A DNA stretch of 64,000 nt from Brevundimonas basaltis (GTDB lineage: Bacteria; Pseudomonadota; Alphaproteobacteria; Caulobacterales; Caulobacteraceae). Below are positions 35,178-44,840 of the stretch, one piece after another; the first letter of the stretch is position 1, and each line of letters begins with the position of its first letter. The stretch spans positions 124,001-188,000 of the forward strand of contig NZ_JACHFZ010000004.1 of assembly GCF_014202075.1 (NCBI RefSeq), in the 5' to 3' direction. Position numbers and translations under genes: made by a program. The notes under the pieces were generated by a model. That model searched no databases, was not told where the DNA came from, and worked only from the letters and a program-made list of their open reading frames with translations.

Positions 35178-36215
35178 TCAGTAGATCAACTCGTCGTCCG
35201 CGCCCTGGCCGGCCAGCATGATCTCGCCCTTGGCGGCGAGGTCCTTGGCGACCTGGACCATGGCCATCTGGGCCTGGTCGACGTCCTTCAGACGCACCGG
35301 CCCCATGGTCTCCATGTCCTCGCGCATGATCTTGGAGGCGCGCTCCGACATGTTCGAGAAGAACAGGTCGCGCAGGGATTCCGAGGCGCCCTTCAGCGCC
35401 AGGCCGAGCGAATCCTTCTCGACGGCGCGCAGCAGGGTCTGGATGCCGCCGGGATCGAGCTTGGAGAGGTCCTCGAACACGAACATCAGGGCGCGGATGC
35501 GCTCGGCCGCCTCGCGGTTGCGCTCTTCCAGGGCGCCGATGAAGCGGGCCTCGGTCTGGCGGTCGAAGCTGTTGAAGATATCGGCCATCATCTCGTGGCT
35601 GTCGCGCTTGGAGGTGCGGGCCAGATTGGACATGAATTCGGTGCGCAGGGTCTGCTCGATCTTGTCGAGGATTTCGCGCTGCACCGGCTCCATGCGCAGC
35701 ATGCGCTGGACGCATTCGAGGGCGAAATCCTCGGGCAGGCTGGTCAGGACGCGGGCGGCGTGGTCGGCCTTGATCTTGGACAGGACCACGGCGACGGTCT
35801 GCGGGTATTCGTTCTTCAGATAATTGGCGAGGACGGCCTCGTTCACATTGCCGAGCTTGTCCCACATGGTGCGGCCGGCGGGACCGCGGATCTCCTCCAT
35901 CAGGCCTTCGACCCGCTCGGCCGGCATGAAGGCGGCGAGCAGGCGCTGGGTTTGCTCGTAGCTGCCCATCACCGCGCCCGAGCCGCTCATGCCCGAGACG
36001 AACTCTACCATCAGTTCCTCGACCACGTGCGCCGCGACGGTGCCGAGCGAGGCCATCGCCTGCGAGATCTCCTTGATCTCGTCCTCGTCGAGGCTCTGCC
36101 AAAGCCGGGTGTGGTCCTCGCCGAGCGACAGCAGGATGACGGCGGCCTTCTCGGGGCCCGTCAGTTTCCTGATGTCCTCGACCGCCGGTTTCTTGGTGAC
36201 GAGCCGCGGCGACAT
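35178..36215 (-). CDS. fliG: Flagellar motor switch protein FliG
   Basis: FliG joins the MS ring (FliF) to the C ring and bears the torque-generating C-terminal domain. The 345 residues include [20 protein letters not shown] near the N-terminus, the middle-domain [20 protein letters not shown], and the charged C-terminal helix [20 protein letters not shown] that interacts with the stator. The segment [19 protein letters not shown] is characteristic. The start overlaps the fliF stop by one base. Adequate length and all three domains are present. Confidence 0.97.
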   Translation of the reverse strand: MSPRLVTKKPAVEDIRKLTGPEKAAVILLSLGEDHTRLWQSLDEDEIKEISQAMASLGTVAAHVVEELMVEFVSGMSGSGAVMGSYEQTQRLLAAFMPAERVEGLMEEIRGPAGRTMWDKLGNVNEAVLANYLKNEYPQTVAVVLSKIKADHAARVLTSLPEDFALECVQRMLRMEPVQREILDKIEQTLRTEFMSNLARTSKRDSHEMMADIFNSFDRQTEARFIGALEERNREAAERIRALMFVFEDLSKLDPGGIQTLLRAVEKDSLGLALKGASESLRDLFFSNMSERASKIMREDMETMGPVRLKDVDQAQMAMVQVAKDLAAKGEIMLAGQGADDELIY

Positions 36216-37855
36216 CAGCCTTCGTGCACCCAGCTGCGCAGGATGGAGGTCGACTCGTCAGGATGTTTCTCGACGAAGTCGGCGACCTTCTTGACCGAGG
36301 AGGCCTTCACCTGACCCTCGATGCGGGCGATGTCGAGCCGCTGCTCCATTTCGGAGAGCGCGGGACCGGCCAGCTGGGCCATCTGCCCGCCGCCGGCGGC
36401 CATCATGGTGGCCTGCAGCGGCGTCACGGCGGGTCCGGCGGGCCCGGCCAACGCGGCCTGGGCCCCACCGCCGGTCGCGCTCTTCAGCAGCGGGCGCAGC
36501 ACGAAGAAGATCAGCAGCACGCCGGTGATCAGCAGCACCAGCAGTTCGACGCCGCGCATCAGGTCGTTCTTGGTGAAGTCGAACAGCGACGATCCGGCCT
36601 CCGCCCCGCCGACGGCGGCGAGATCGCGGTTGAAGCGCAGGGCGGTGACCTGGACCACGTCGCCGCGCTCGGCGTCGAAGCCGACGGCCGCCTTGACCAG
36701 GGCCTCGATCTTGGCGCGGTCCTCTTCCGACACCGGGGTATAGACCGGCTCGCCGCCGGCCTCGGCGGGCGGGGCGTATTTGCCGTCGACGGCCACGGCC
36801 ACGGCCAGCTTCTTGACCTCGCCGGCCTCCTTGATGGTGGTCGTGGTGGTGCTGGAGATCTCGTAGTTGGTGGTCTCGGTGTTCTGGGTGTCGCGCGAAC
36901 CGATCGGGGTGGCGCCGGCCTCGGCCCCGCCCGGGATGTTGTTGGTCGCCGTCGCCCCGCCGTCGTTGACGCCGGTGGTGTCGGCGCTCTCGGAGCCGTT
37001 GGTCGAGGTCGAGCGGACGACCTGGCCGTCGGGGTCGTAACGCTGCTCCTGGGTGGTCGAGCGGCTGTGATCGATGTCGGCGGTGACCTGAACCCGGGCC
37101 GCGCCGACGCCGACGACGCCCTCGACGATGTCCTTGATGCGCGCCTGCAGCTGGGCCTCGGTCGACGATTTCGCCTCATCGGCCGAAGCGGCGCTGAAGC
37201 CGGCGTCGTCCGAGCCCGCGGCCAGGGTTCGGTTGGCCGTATCGGTCAGGGTGACCTTCTCGGGCTTCAGATTGGGCACGGCCGAGGCCACGACGTTGCG
37301 AATGGCCTGGACCTGGGCGCCGGTCAGGCCGCCGCCGGTGACGCCCACCACCACCGAGGCGGTCGGTGGGGCCGAGGCCGTCTGGAACAGCTGGCGCGAC
37401 GGCAGGGCGATCAGCACCCGGGCCGAGGTGATGCCCCGCATATTCATGATGGTGCGGGCCAGTTCGCCTTCGAGGGCGCGCTTTTCGTTGAGGTTCTGCT
37501 GAAATTCGGTCTGGCCCAGCACCGACTGGTTGTCGAAGATCTCGTAACCGACGCTGCCCGAGGTCACGAGACCCTTGCCGGCGACCAGCAGCCGGGCTTC
37601 GCCGACCTGATCGCGGCTGACGAAGATGGTCGAGCCATCGCCCCTGGAGGAGTATTTGATGCCGGCGCTGTCCAGCGCGGTGGTGATCTCGGAAGCCTCG
37701 CGCAGATCGAGGTTGGAATAGAGCAGGGCGTCGGGAGCCTGGCCGATACGCAGCATGACCGCGACCAGCACCGCCGCGACGCCGGCGGCGACGCCCAGCA
37801 CCACGGTCAGGCGACCGATCCCGAATCTCTGCAACGCCGCCGTGAAGCCGCCCAC
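36215..37855 (-). CDS. fliF: Flagellar MS-ring protein FliF
   Basis: FliF forms the MS ring in the inner membrane around the export gate. The 546 residues have an N-terminal transmembrane helix ([17 protein letters not shown], about 18-35), two ring-building motifs ([20 protein letters not shown] and the region around [20 protein letters not shown]), a low-complexity Ser/Thr/Gly-rich periplasmic stretch (about 270-345), and a second transmembrane helix ([18 protein letters not shown]). The C-terminal tail binding FliG ends in [17 protein letters not shown]. It is the first gene of the block and has a CtrA-like box upstream. Confidence 0.97.
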   Translation of the reverse strand: MGGFTAALQRFGIGRLTVVLGVAAGVAAVLVAVMLRIGQAPDALLYSNLDLREASEITTALDSAGIKYSSRGDGSTIFVSRDQVGEARLLVAGKGLVTSGSVGYEIFDNQSVLGQTEFQQNLNEKRALEGELARTIMNMRGITSARVLIALPSRQLFQTASAPPTASVVVGVTGGGLTGAQVQAIRNVVASAVPNLKPEKVTLTDTANRTLAAGSDDAGFSAASADEAKSSTEAQLQARIKDIVEGVVGVGAARVQVTADIDHSRSTTQEQRYDPDGQVVRSTSTNGSESADTTGVNDGGATATNNIPGGAEAGATPIGSRDTQNTETTNYEISSTTTTTIKEAGEVKKLAVAVAVDGKYAPPAEAGGEPVYTPVSEEDRAKIEALVKAAVGFDAERGDVVQVTALRFNRDLAAVGGAEAGSSLFDFTKNDLMRGVELLVLLITGVLLIFFVLRPLLKSATGGGAQAALAGPAGPAVTPLQATMMAAGGGQMAQLAGPALSEMEQRLDIARIEGQVKASSVKKVADFVEKHPDESTSILRSWVHEG

Positions 37856-37898
37856 GCGTTCCGCCCCGATACTCGCGGGAGACCGAACACGCCCGCTA

Positions 37899-37911
37899 GG
37901 CAGAAACTGCC
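37899..37911. promoter_or_regulatory. Candidate FlbD (ftr-like) dyad upstream of fliF
   Basis: The 13-base dyad GGCAGAAACTGCC lies between the fliF start and the CtrA-like box. In Caulobacter FlbD represses fliF through an ftr element at a similar place, and such elements contain GGCA/TGCC-type half-sites. The assignment is by position and loose similarity only. Confidence 0.35.
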
Positions 37912-37920
37912 GCCTGCGTA

Positions 37921-37936
37921 GTAAACGAGCGGTTAA
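37921..37936 (-). promoter_or_regulatory. CtrA-like binding box upstream of fliF
   Basis: On the minus strand the sequence is TTAACCGCTCGTTTAC, i.e. TTAA-N7-TTTA, one base off the full CtrA consensus TTAA-N7-TTAA. It lies 65-80 bp before the fliF start. CtrA is the known activator of the fliF operon in Caulobacter, so the position and sequence agree. Confidence 0.7.
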
Positions 37937-37991
37937 GAGTCAGGGCGAGCGGCGGTTTTGTATGGCGGCGCTGGCGCGATCCGGCGCAGCC

Positions 37992-38852
37992 CTAGAGCGG
38001 CCCCATGGCCATGAAGGCGCGGCCGGCGGCGAAGTCGCCCGCCTCGAACGGCGCCCGGGCCACGCTGCCGTCGCGGAAATGGAATTCGATCAGGAAGGTT
38101 TCGCGCGGGTCGAGGCCGGCCAGGCGGTCGGCGGCGGCGGCCGGGAATCGCCAGGCGTCGCCGGCGCGCCGGCCCTCGGCCAGCAGGGCGACGTCGGCGG
38201 CGGCGACGCCCGTGGCCCACACGCTGGCGCGCGAGGGAGCGGGGGCCAGACCATTGCCGGTCAGCCAGGCGCGCGGGGCCTTGGCCTCGTCGCGAAATAC
38301 GATCCGCGCCGCATTCGGCCGCGAGCGGCCGACGAAGGAGACCACGGCTGTCAGGCTGGGCGCCTCACTCTCACTCCCGTAGCCGAAGGTCACCGGCGAG
38401 GCGCCGACGCGGGAGGCCTGCATCAGCCGCCAGCCCGGCCGGCTCCAGGCGTTCCGGTCGGCGACCCACGGGCGGGCCTTGCCGGGGAAGCTCATGCGCG
38501 GGGTGCGGGCCCAGCCCGAGAAGGCGCCGTCGACGCGCTCGCGGACAACAGCCAGCTGCGGATCGCGGCAGGATACGGCGCCGGCGCGGGCGACGGCGCG
38601 GGCGGCCACGGCCTTGAGCTCGGCCTCGGCCGCGCCCGAACGCAGGGCCGCGCCGCGCGCCTGGGCCGTGGCGGCGGTCAGGGCGGCGTCGACGCGGTCG
38701 TCGAACAGGTCGCAGCGGGCGTCGGCGGCGACCACAAAGGCGCGCTCGTAATAGGTGTCGGCGGGCCCCGCCCACGCCGGGGCCGACGTCGCCAGCACGG
38801 CGGCGGCGAGGAGGACGGCTTTGGCGGCGGCGGCGTTCTGGCCTATCGTCAT
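37992..38852 (-). CDS. Secreted protein of unknown function
   Basis: About 286 residues. The signal peptide AKAVLLAAAVLATSAPAWAG ends at AWA-GP. The mature protein has conserved-looking cysteines in DARCDLFDDR and AVSCRDPQLAVV, and a C-terminal half rich in beta strands (SLTAVVSFVGRSRPNAARIV, ETFLIEFHFRDGSVAR). No domain recognised. ATG 38852 is used; ATG 38870 and GTG 38873 in the same frame would add six or seven residues. It is read toward the fliF promoter region and ends about 55 bp from the CtrA-like box. Confidence 0.75.
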   Translation of the reverse strand: MTIGQNAAAAKAVLLAAAVLATSAPAWAGPADTYYERAFVVAADARCDLFDDRVDAALTAATAQARGAALRSGAAEAELKAVAARAVARAGAVSCRDPQLAVVRERVDGAFSGWARTPRMSFPGKARPWVADRNAWSRPGWRLMQASRVGASPVTFGYGSESEAPSLTAVVSFVGRSRPNAARIVFRDEAKAPRAWLTGNGLAPAPSRASVWATGVAAADVALLAEGRRAGDAWRFPAAAADRLAGLDPRETFLIEFHFRDGSVARAPFEAGDFAAGRAFMAMGPL

Positions 38853-38908
38853 GCACCGCACCCTACGCATCACGCGTTCCGGTCCGGTTTCCGATCAGGG
38901 TTAGCGAA

Positions 38909-39259
38909 TTGCTTCTTTCCACCGACCTGTGGGCCGCCGCCCTGATCCGCCGCGCCGAACTGGCCGGGGCCTTCGCCACGGTGGCGCGAAAGGGCGACGC
39001 GCGGGCCGGAACGGTCATCGTCAAGACCTTCGACACGTCGAACCGCCGCGCCAGACTCTATAGTGAGGCTTTCGGACCCGACGGCGAACGGCTCTGGATG
39101 CAGCCGGTCGAGAGCGAGTTCGAGAGCGAGCTCGACGACTATCTCCAGCGCCAGATCCGCTACGACCCCGACCTCTGGATCATCGAGATCGAAGACCGCG
39201 AGGGGCGGCATTTCATTACGGAGAAGGTGTCAGAGCCCGAGATCAAACCGGGGGGTTAA
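38909..39259 (+). CDS. DUF1491 family protein
   Basis: The 116-residue product reads LSTDLWAAALIRRAELAGAF, then ATVARKGDARAGTVIVKTF, RARLYSEAFGPDGERLWMQP and a C-terminal block RYDPDLWIIEIEDREGRHF. This is the DUF1491 family of alphaproteobacteria, whose role is unknown. The start is a TTG at 38909, which gives the family N-terminus; no ATG fits. It is divergent from the secreted-protein gene at 37992-38852, separated by about 55 bp. Confidence 0.9.
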   Translation: MLLSTDLWAAALIRRAELAGAFATVARKGDARAGTVIVKTFDTSNRRARLYSEAFGPDGERLWMQPVESEFESELDDYLQRQIRYDPDLWIIEIEDREGRHFITEKVSEPEIKPGG

Positions 39260-39377
39260 CGGCGCTCCGGCCAGTGCGAAATCCTTAACTGCGTTCGGGA
39301 ACGGAACCGCAAGCGTGGGCGCCTATGGTCACATGCAACGGGCCGCAATGAGCCCGACATGATGGTGGGTTTCCTCG

Positions 39378-39758
39378 ATGCTCTTTCTTCTGAACGACGT
39401 TGTGTTCGACCTGGACGAGGCCTGCCCGGTCACGCCCGGCGACGCGCGCCGTTTCGAGAAGCTGGGCTTCGACTATGTGCTGACGCTGGGCTGCGAGCTG
39501 TTCGCCGAGGACCCGCTGCTGCATCACAACGACCCGCAACGGGCGCGCCGTCTGGCGTGGATGATTCACGACCGCTCGCCCGAGATCAACGCCGCCCTGT
39601 TCGCCGCCCCGGCCGCGGCCTGCGATCCCGATCTGGTCGAGCCGCAGTTCTGCGCCCTGCCCGAGCCGGTCATGCGCCAGCTGAAGACCCGCGCCTCGAA
39701 GGGCAAGCTCGACGCGGTCGCCGCCGACAAGGCGGTGTGGATGCGTCTGGCGGCGTAA
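39378..39758 (+). CDS. Conserved protein of unknown function
   Basis: The 126-residue soluble product starts MLFLLNDVVFDLDEACPVTP and contains LGFDYVLTLGCELFAEDPLL, RRLAWMIHDRSPEINAALFA and a basic end DKAVWMRLAA. No domain is recognised. The sequence has the balanced composition of a real protein in contrast to the alternate frames. It lies 118 bp after the DUF1491 gene. The ribosome-binding site is weak. Confidence 0.72.
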   Translation: MLFLLNDVVFDLDEACPVTPGDARRFEKLGFDYVLTLGCELFAEDPLLHHNDPQRARRLAWMIHDRSPEINAALFAAPAAACDPDLVEPQFCALPEPVMRQLKTRASKGKLDAVAADKAVWMRLAA

Positions 39759-39824
39759 CAACCACAAGGCTTGAACCGCACCGCGCGCCGACGGTAGGTT
39801 GTCCCTTCTGATGGAGGGGTAACG

Positions 39825-41396
39825 ATGTTCACGGGCTTCAGGCGCGCGATCCTGTTTGCGATCGCGATTCTCTTCACGTCCGCCGCGAGCCCTGTTCACG
39901 CCGACTGGCGGCGGGCCGAAAGCCCCAGTTTCATCGTCTACTCGCAGGGCAGCGAGCACCATCTCCGCCGCTACGTGCGCAATCTGGAGATCTACGACTT
40001 CCTTCTGCGCCAGCGCATGGGCCTGCCGACGGCCACAGGCGGACGAAAGCTGCCGATCTATCTGGTGAATGGTCGGTCAGGAATTCTTCAGATCAATCCA
40101 CGCACCGGCCCGAACGTGGCCGGGACCTATTTTCCGGTGGGTGAGGACATCTTCGCGGCGGCCTTCAATGATCGTGAACAGGATTACCTGTTCCACGAGT
40201 ATTTTCACCATTTCAGCTATCAGCTGGCGTCGACGGCGGGCTACCCGGCCTGGCTGCTGGAAGGCCTCGCCGAGTATTTCATGACCGCGGAAATCTCGGA
40301 GACGAGCGTCAGGATCGGCGGCTACAACGAGGGCCGTGTCTACGGTCTATTCGACGCGACCTGGTTGCCGCTGGAAGACCTGCTGACCAAACGCGTGGGC
40401 GAAGTGCGCCGAACCCACCAGGCCAGCTATTATCCGGTGGCGTGGCTGATGACGCACTGGTTCATGAGCGACGACATCCGCCGCGCCCAACTTGCCGCCT
40501 ACATCATGGATATTCAGCAGGGCGAGGAGTCCGTCGCCGCCATGGAGAGGGCGACCGGTCTGACGATGGACCAGCTTCGGCAGCAGCTTCGTCGCTACCG
40601 GCGTCTCACGATCGAAACCTATACCGCCGACTTCCCCGAAACCCCGGTGACGGTCACCCGGTTGCCCCGTTCTGCGGATGACCTCCTGCTCATCGGCCAG
40701 CGGCTCAAGGTCGGTGTCTCCGAGGACCAGCGGGCCGAGACGGCCGACCTCGTGCGCCGTCTCGCGGCCCGCCACCCCGACGATCCGTTCGCCCTGCTTC
40801 AGCTCGGCCATGCCGAACTGCACTTCGGCGATCCCGACGCCGGTGAAGCCATCTTGACCCGGCTTCTGGAGCGGGAACCCGAGAACGTTGAGGCGCTGCA
40901 ACTGATGGCGACCCGCTTCACCCGTCTCGCTCGCGAGCGACCCGGAGAGACGATTCCCCTGATGAGGCAGGCGCGCGGCTACCTGGCCCGGGCCTACACC
41001 GTCGATCCGGGCCAGTACTACACCCTGCAGCTGCTCGCAGAGTCCCGGCAGGCTGATGACAGCTATCCGAGCGAGAACGACCTCCTGACTTGGGATCAGG
41101 CGTTTCAGCTCGCCCCCCAGCTCGCCACGATCCGCCTGGGATACGCCAACGCCCTGATGCAGGCCGAAGAGTTCGACGAGGCGGTCATCCTGCTGCGGCC
41201 GCTGGCCAACGCCGCCCACGGCGGCCGGGCCGCCGACATGGCCGCCGGATTGATGGAGCGCGCGGAGAATAGACAGCAGCCGCTCAGCGCCGAAGAGCTT
41301 GAGGCCGCCTCCGCTGAGGGGTCCGGCGAAGACAAAGGCGAGCCTGAGGGCGAAGGCGAGGAGACGCCCCCCCCGCCGCCTGGACCAGCCCGTTGA
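39825..41396 (+). CDS. Secreted gluzincin-like protein with TPR-type repeats
   Basis: The 523-residue product starts MFTGFRRAILFAIAILFTSA with a signal peptide ending near VHA-DW. The N-terminal domain has YLFHEYFHHFSYQLAS (HExxH, His124-Glu125 and His128) followed by WLLEGLAEYFMTAE, in which Glu150 is the likely third zinc ligand of a gluzincin. This resembles the DUF1570-type metalloprotease fold. Residues about 290-490 look like tetratricopeptide-type helices (LRQLGHAELHFGDPDAGE-like spacing). The C-terminus is Glu/Gly-rich and ends in a Pro run. The substrate is unknown. GGAGGGG precedes the ATG. Confidence 0.82.
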   Translation: MFTGFRRAILFAIAILFTSAASPVHADWRRAESPSFIVYSQGSEHHLRRYVRNLEIYDFLLRQRMGLPTATGGRKLPIYLVNGRSGILQINPRTGPNVAGTYFPVGEDIFAAAFNDREQDYLFHEYFHHFSYQLASTAGYPAWLLEGLAEYFMTAEISETSVRIGGYNEGRVYGLFDATWLPLEDLLTKRVGEVRRTHQASYYPVAWLMTHWFMSDDIRRAQLAAYIMDIQQGEESVAAMERATGLTMDQLRQQLRRYRRLTIETYTADFPETPVTVTRLPRSADDLLLIGQRLKVGVSEDQRAETADLVRRLAARHPDDPFALLQLGHAELHFGDPDAGEAILTRLLEREPENVEALQLMATRFTRLARERPGETIPLMRQARGYLARAYTVDPGQYYTLQLLAESRQADDSYPSENDLLTWDQAFQLAPQLATIRLGYANALMQAEEFDEAVILLRPLANAAHGGRAADMAAGLMERAENRQQPLSAEELEAASAEGSGEDKGEPEGEGEETPPPPPGPAR

Positions 41397-41740
41397 ACAC
41401 CCCATGCTACACGGGCCGCGCCCAAGGCGATCAGCCCGAAGCCGACGATCAGGCTGATGGCGGGATGAGGGCCGCCCCTCGGAGCCGCGGGTCGACGGGA
41501 TGGTCGTGAGCCATGGCCGGTCCGTGTATCTCCGGACGCGGCGACCGGGTGCGTGACCGGACCGTCCCGCTCGCGGGAACCCTGACTCTGAAAGCCTTTC
41601 GGCTCGAGGGCGTATTCCCGTCGGGTGACATCCGGGCGCGCACACGCTAACTGCCGCCGCTCCCTCGCGAGGGCTTTCGCCCTCGCATCGGTGACTTTTC
41701 CGCGGAGCCGCGCTAGTTCGCGCGGCCCAAGGGATTGACC
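41397..41740. other. Intergenic region before prfC
   Basis: About 344 bp with no intact gene. A small minus-strand frame near 41400-41515 encodes MAHDHPVDPRLRG and, after one frame change, ISLIVGFGLIALGAARVAWG; it may be a broken gene for a small membrane protein. A perfect 8-bp hairpin is at 41667-41686. I see no clear prfC promoter. Confidence 0.5.
41667..41686 (+). terminator. Hairpin upstream of prfC
   Basis: GCGAGGGC and GCCCTCGC form a perfect 8-bp stem around a TTTC loop, followed after nine bases by CTTTTCC. It could end transcription from the upstream gene or act in the prfC leader. The T-run is short and offset. Confidence 0.4.
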
Positions 41741-43372
41741 ATGTCGAAACTGACCCTCGAACAGGAGGCCCTGCGCCGCAGGACCTTCGCCATCATCGCG
41801 CACCCGGACGCCGGCAAGACCACGCTGACCGAGCACATCCTGCTGGCCGGCGGCGCCATCCGCGCGGCCGGGGCCGTGCGCGCGCGCGGCGAAAACCGCC
41901 GCACCCAGTCCGACTGGATGAAGATCGAGAAGGAACGCGGCATCTCGGTCTCGGCGTCGGTGATGACGTTCGAGCACAACGACAAGATGTTCAACCTGCT
42001 CGACACCCCGGGCCACGAGGACTTCTCGGAAGACACCTACCGCACCCTGACCGCCGCCGACTGCGCCATCATGGTGCTGGACGCCGCCAAGGGCATCGAG
42101 CCGCAGACGCTGAAGCTGTTCGAGGTCTGCCGCCTGCGCGACATTCCGATCATCACCTTCATCAACAAGCTGGACCGCGAGGCCCAGGACCCCATGGCCC
42201 TGCTGGACGAGATCGCCAGCCGGCTACAGCTCGACCCCGCCCCGATCTGGTGGCCGGCCGAGAGCGGCAATCGCCTGCGCGGCATGGTCGAGATGGGCAC
42301 CGGCCGTTTCCAGCCCTATGCGAAGAAGCCGGCCGGTTCGGCGGAGGACGTGCCGCATCCGGACGCCCTGCCGCTGGCCGAGGCCGCGCAATATTTCGAG
42401 GAGGGCGAGCACGCCGCCCTGGTCGAGGCGCGGGAACTGGTCGAGGGCGGTTATCCGGCCTTCGACCGCCAGTCCTTCCTCGAGGGCCATATGACGCCGG
42501 TGCTGTGGGGTTCGGCCCTGCGCCATTTCGGCATCGACGAACTGCTCGCCGCCATCGGCGAATGGGCCCCGCCGCCGAAGACCATGAAGGCGCACAAGGC
42601 TCCGCCCGCCGGAACCCGCAACCCCGCCGAGCCGGTCGCGACCACCGTGGAACCTGGCTCGACCGAGGTCACCGGCTTCGTCTTCAAGGTCCAGGCCAAT
42701 ATGGACCCCAACCACCGCGACCGCATCGCCATGTTCCGCATGGCCTCGGGCAAGTTCCAGCGCGGCATGAAGCTGAAGGTGCAGAACACCGGCAAGCAGC
42801 TGTCGGTCAACGCCCCGATCATGTTCTTCGCCTCGGACCGCGAACTGGCCGAAGACGCCTTTGCCGGCGACGTCATCGGCATTCCCAACCACGGCGTGCT
42901 GCGCGTCGGCGACAGCCTGTCGGAGAGCGGCCTGATCCGCTTCGCCGGCCTGCCCAATTTCGCCCCCGAAATCCTCCAGCGCGTGCGGGTCAAGGATCCG
43001 CTCAAGGCCAAACACCTGAAGAAGGCGCTGGACGGCTTGGCCGAGGAGGGCGTGACCCAGCTGTTCCGGCCCGAGGTGGGCAGTGACTTCATCGTCGGCG
43101 CCGTCGGCCAGCTGCAGTTCGAGGTCATGGCCGACCGGCTGGGCGAGGAATACGGGCTGGAGGTCATCTTCGAACCCTCGCCCTGGGCCGAGGCCCGCTG
43201 GATCGGTGGGGCCAAGGGGGACCTCGAAGACTTCATGGGCAAATACCGCGGCCAGATGGCCCGCGACATCGACGACGACCCGGTCTTCCTCGCCAAGTCG
43301 AGCTGGGAGACCGGCTATGTCATGGAGCGCTTCCCGAACGTGGCCTTCACGAAGACGAAGGAGCGGGGGTAG
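41741..43372 (+). CDS. prfC: Peptide chain release factor 3
   Basis: RF3 is the translational GTPase that recycles RF1 and RF2 from the ribosome. The 543 residues start MSKLTLEQEALRRRTFAIIA, with the P-loop HPDAGKTTLTEH, switch II LDTPGHEDFSED and the guanine-specificity motif NKLDREAQDP. Domains II and III are complete, with the C-terminal ending SSWETGYVMERFPNVAFTKT. ATG 41741 is chosen over TTG 41735, two codons earlier. EF-G is excluded by the RF3-type RGISVSASVMTFEH effector region. Confidence 0.97.
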   Translation: MSKLTLEQEALRRRTFAIIAHPDAGKTTLTEHILLAGGAIRAAGAVRARGENRRTQSDWMKIEKERGISVSASVMTFEHNDKMFNLLDTPGHEDFSEDTYRTLTAADCAIMVLDAAKGIEPQTLKLFEVCRLRDIPIITFINKLDREAQDPMALLDEIASRLQLDPAPIWWPAESGNRLRGMVEMGTGRFQPYAKKPAGSAEDVPHPDALPLAEAAQYFEEGEHAALVEARELVEGGYPAFDRQSFLEGHMTPVLWGSALRHFGIDELLAAIGEWAPPPKTMKAHKAPPAGTRNPAEPVATTVEPGSTEVTGFVFKVQANMDPNHRDRIAMFRMASGKFQRGMKLKVQNTGKQLSVNAPIMFFASDRELAEDAFAGDVIGIPNHGVLRVGDSLSESGLIRFAGLPNFAPEILQRVRVKDPLKAKHLKKALDGLAEEGVTQLFRPEVGSDFIVGAVGQLQFEVMADRLGEEYGLEVIFEPSPWAEARWIGGAKGDLEDFMGKYRGQMARDIDDDPVFLAKSSWETGYVMERFPNVAFTKTKERG

Positions 43373-43479
43373 GGCTCGCCCCCACGGCCAAGCCGAACCA
43401 CCCTCGCGGCGCTGCGTTTGCAATGCACGCGATAGGGACCACTGTCAGTCCCGAAGCGGGACGGAGCGCGGGTCACCCC

Positions 43480-44718
43480 ATGTTTGAATTCGGCCGGGAC
43501 CTGAGGAAATTGTTCGACAAAGCGCGCGAGAGCGACGACCTCGGCTGGCTGGAGCTGATCGGCGCCGACCTGGTCGAGGCCGAGGCGCGCCGCGAGGCGA
43601 TCGACGCCGGCCGCGTGTCCTGCACCCGGCCGTTCGACAGCTGGCTCAGGGCGTCCGGCCTGTGGCGCGAACACGCCCGGCGGACCGGACGGCGCGAGAG
43701 CCTCGACCGGGCCGCGAAATGCGCTTCGGAAGCGACCCGGCACACCACAACGCCCGACCAGACCGCGGCGGCCGCGATCGAGTCCGGCGAGATCCATCTG
43801 CTGCGCTTCGACCTGTTCGGCGGGCCGGCGACGCTGACGGCCGCCCTGGCCGACGCCCAGTCCCTGACGGCCGAGCGGCCCGTCACCCGGGCGGCGGCGG
43901 CGGCGCTGCACGCGCGGCTGTGCGCGCGGCGGGCCCGGCTGTCGGGATTGCCCGCCAGTCTGCTCGACGCGGCGGCGCTGCTGGACGCGGCACTGCACGG
44001 CGCGAAGGTCCTGCCGCCCGTCGCCGCAGACGAGCTGCGGCTGGACCGCGCCGGACTGGCGCTGGAAGCGGGCGTGGCGCGGCGGGATCCCCGTTTGCTG
44101 GATCAGGCCGGGCGCGACCTCCGGGCGCTGGTCGAGTCGGCCTCGCCCGATTATCGGCCCCTGACCCGGGCGCGGGCCCTGGCGCTGGCCGGGGCCGGGT
44201 TGATGGCCCTCGCCGATCTGGCCGGCTCCGACGCGGCCCGGATGCAGGGCCGCGAGCTGTTCGAGGCCGCCGCCGACCAGTTCACGCCTGATCACAGCCC
44301 GCTCGACTGGATCGCCGTGCGCCTCGCCGAACCCGGGGGCGATACGCCCCTGCTGCTGCTGGCCGAGGCCGAAGCCCTGGGTCGCGAACCGGGGCTGATC
44401 CTCGGCGCCCTGGCGCGCGAACGGCGGCTGGCGGCCGAGGCCGTTCTGGCCGAGTCCACCGGCGACGTGGAGGCGCTGACCGGTCTCGAGGCGGTGATCC
44501 GCCGCCGGCTGTCGGCCGGAACCAGGACCGAGCCGCTCGACTGGGCCGCCGACCAGATCGGCATGGCCCATCTGGCCATGGCCAGGGGCCGTCTGACCGG
44601 AACGGAGCCGCGCGCCGTCGGGCTGATGCTGGCCGAGGCCATCGAGACCGCCCGCGAATGGGGCGCGCCGGCGCTGATGCGGCGCGCCGTGCTGGCGACG
44701 CCGGAGGTTGGAGCGTAG
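43480..44718 (+). CDS. Helical-repeat protein of unknown function
   Basis: The 412-residue soluble protein is very rich in Ala, Leu, Arg and Glu and looks like a string of helical hairpins of about 35-40 residues, for example LDRAGLALEAGVARRDPRLL and LTRARALALAGAGLMALADL. This suggests a TPR-like superhelix. There is no signal peptide, transmembrane segment or catalytic motif. ATG 43480 is used with GGAG upstream; the frame is open to 43423. The stop TAG (44716-44718) is the first triplet of the TAGGGCT heptamer array, so the gene ends inside the repeat. Confidence 0.75.
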   Translation: MFEFGRDLRKLFDKARESDDLGWLELIGADLVEAEARREAIDAGRVSCTRPFDSWLRASGLWREHARRTGRRESLDRAAKCASEATRHTTTPDQTAAAAIESGEIHLLRFDLFGGPATLTAALADAQSLTAERPVTRAAAAALHARLCARRARLSGLPASLLDAAALLDAALHGAKVLPPVAADELRLDRAGLALEAGVARRDPRLLDQAGRDLRALVESASPDYRPLTRARALALAGAGLMALADLAGSDAARMQGRELFEAAADQFTPDHSPLDWIAVRLAEPGGDTPLLLLAEAEALGREPGLILGALARERRLAAEAVLAESTGDVEALTGLEAVIRRRLSAGTRTEPLDWAADQIGMAHLAMARGRLTGTEPRAVGLMLAEAIETAREWGAPALMRRAVLATPEVGA

Positions 44719-44785
44719 GGCTTAGGGCTTAGGGCTTAGGGCTTAGGGCTTGGGGCTTGGGGCTTAGGGCTTAGGGCTTAGGGCT
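44716..44785. repeat. Heptamer tandem array, TAGGGCT type
   Basis: Ten uninterrupted 7-bp units: five TAGGGCT, two TGGGGCT, three TAGGGCT. The array begins at the stop codon of the upstream gene. Together with the array at 44841-44889 it fills the space between two convergent genes. The units are complementary to the TAAGCCC units there, so the transcript can fold into a long hairpin. Confidence 0.95.
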
Positions 44786-44840
44786 TGGCTGGCTGAACTC
44801 GGGCGGCGAAGGCGGCAAGACATTCCTGACCCTTTCTGCC

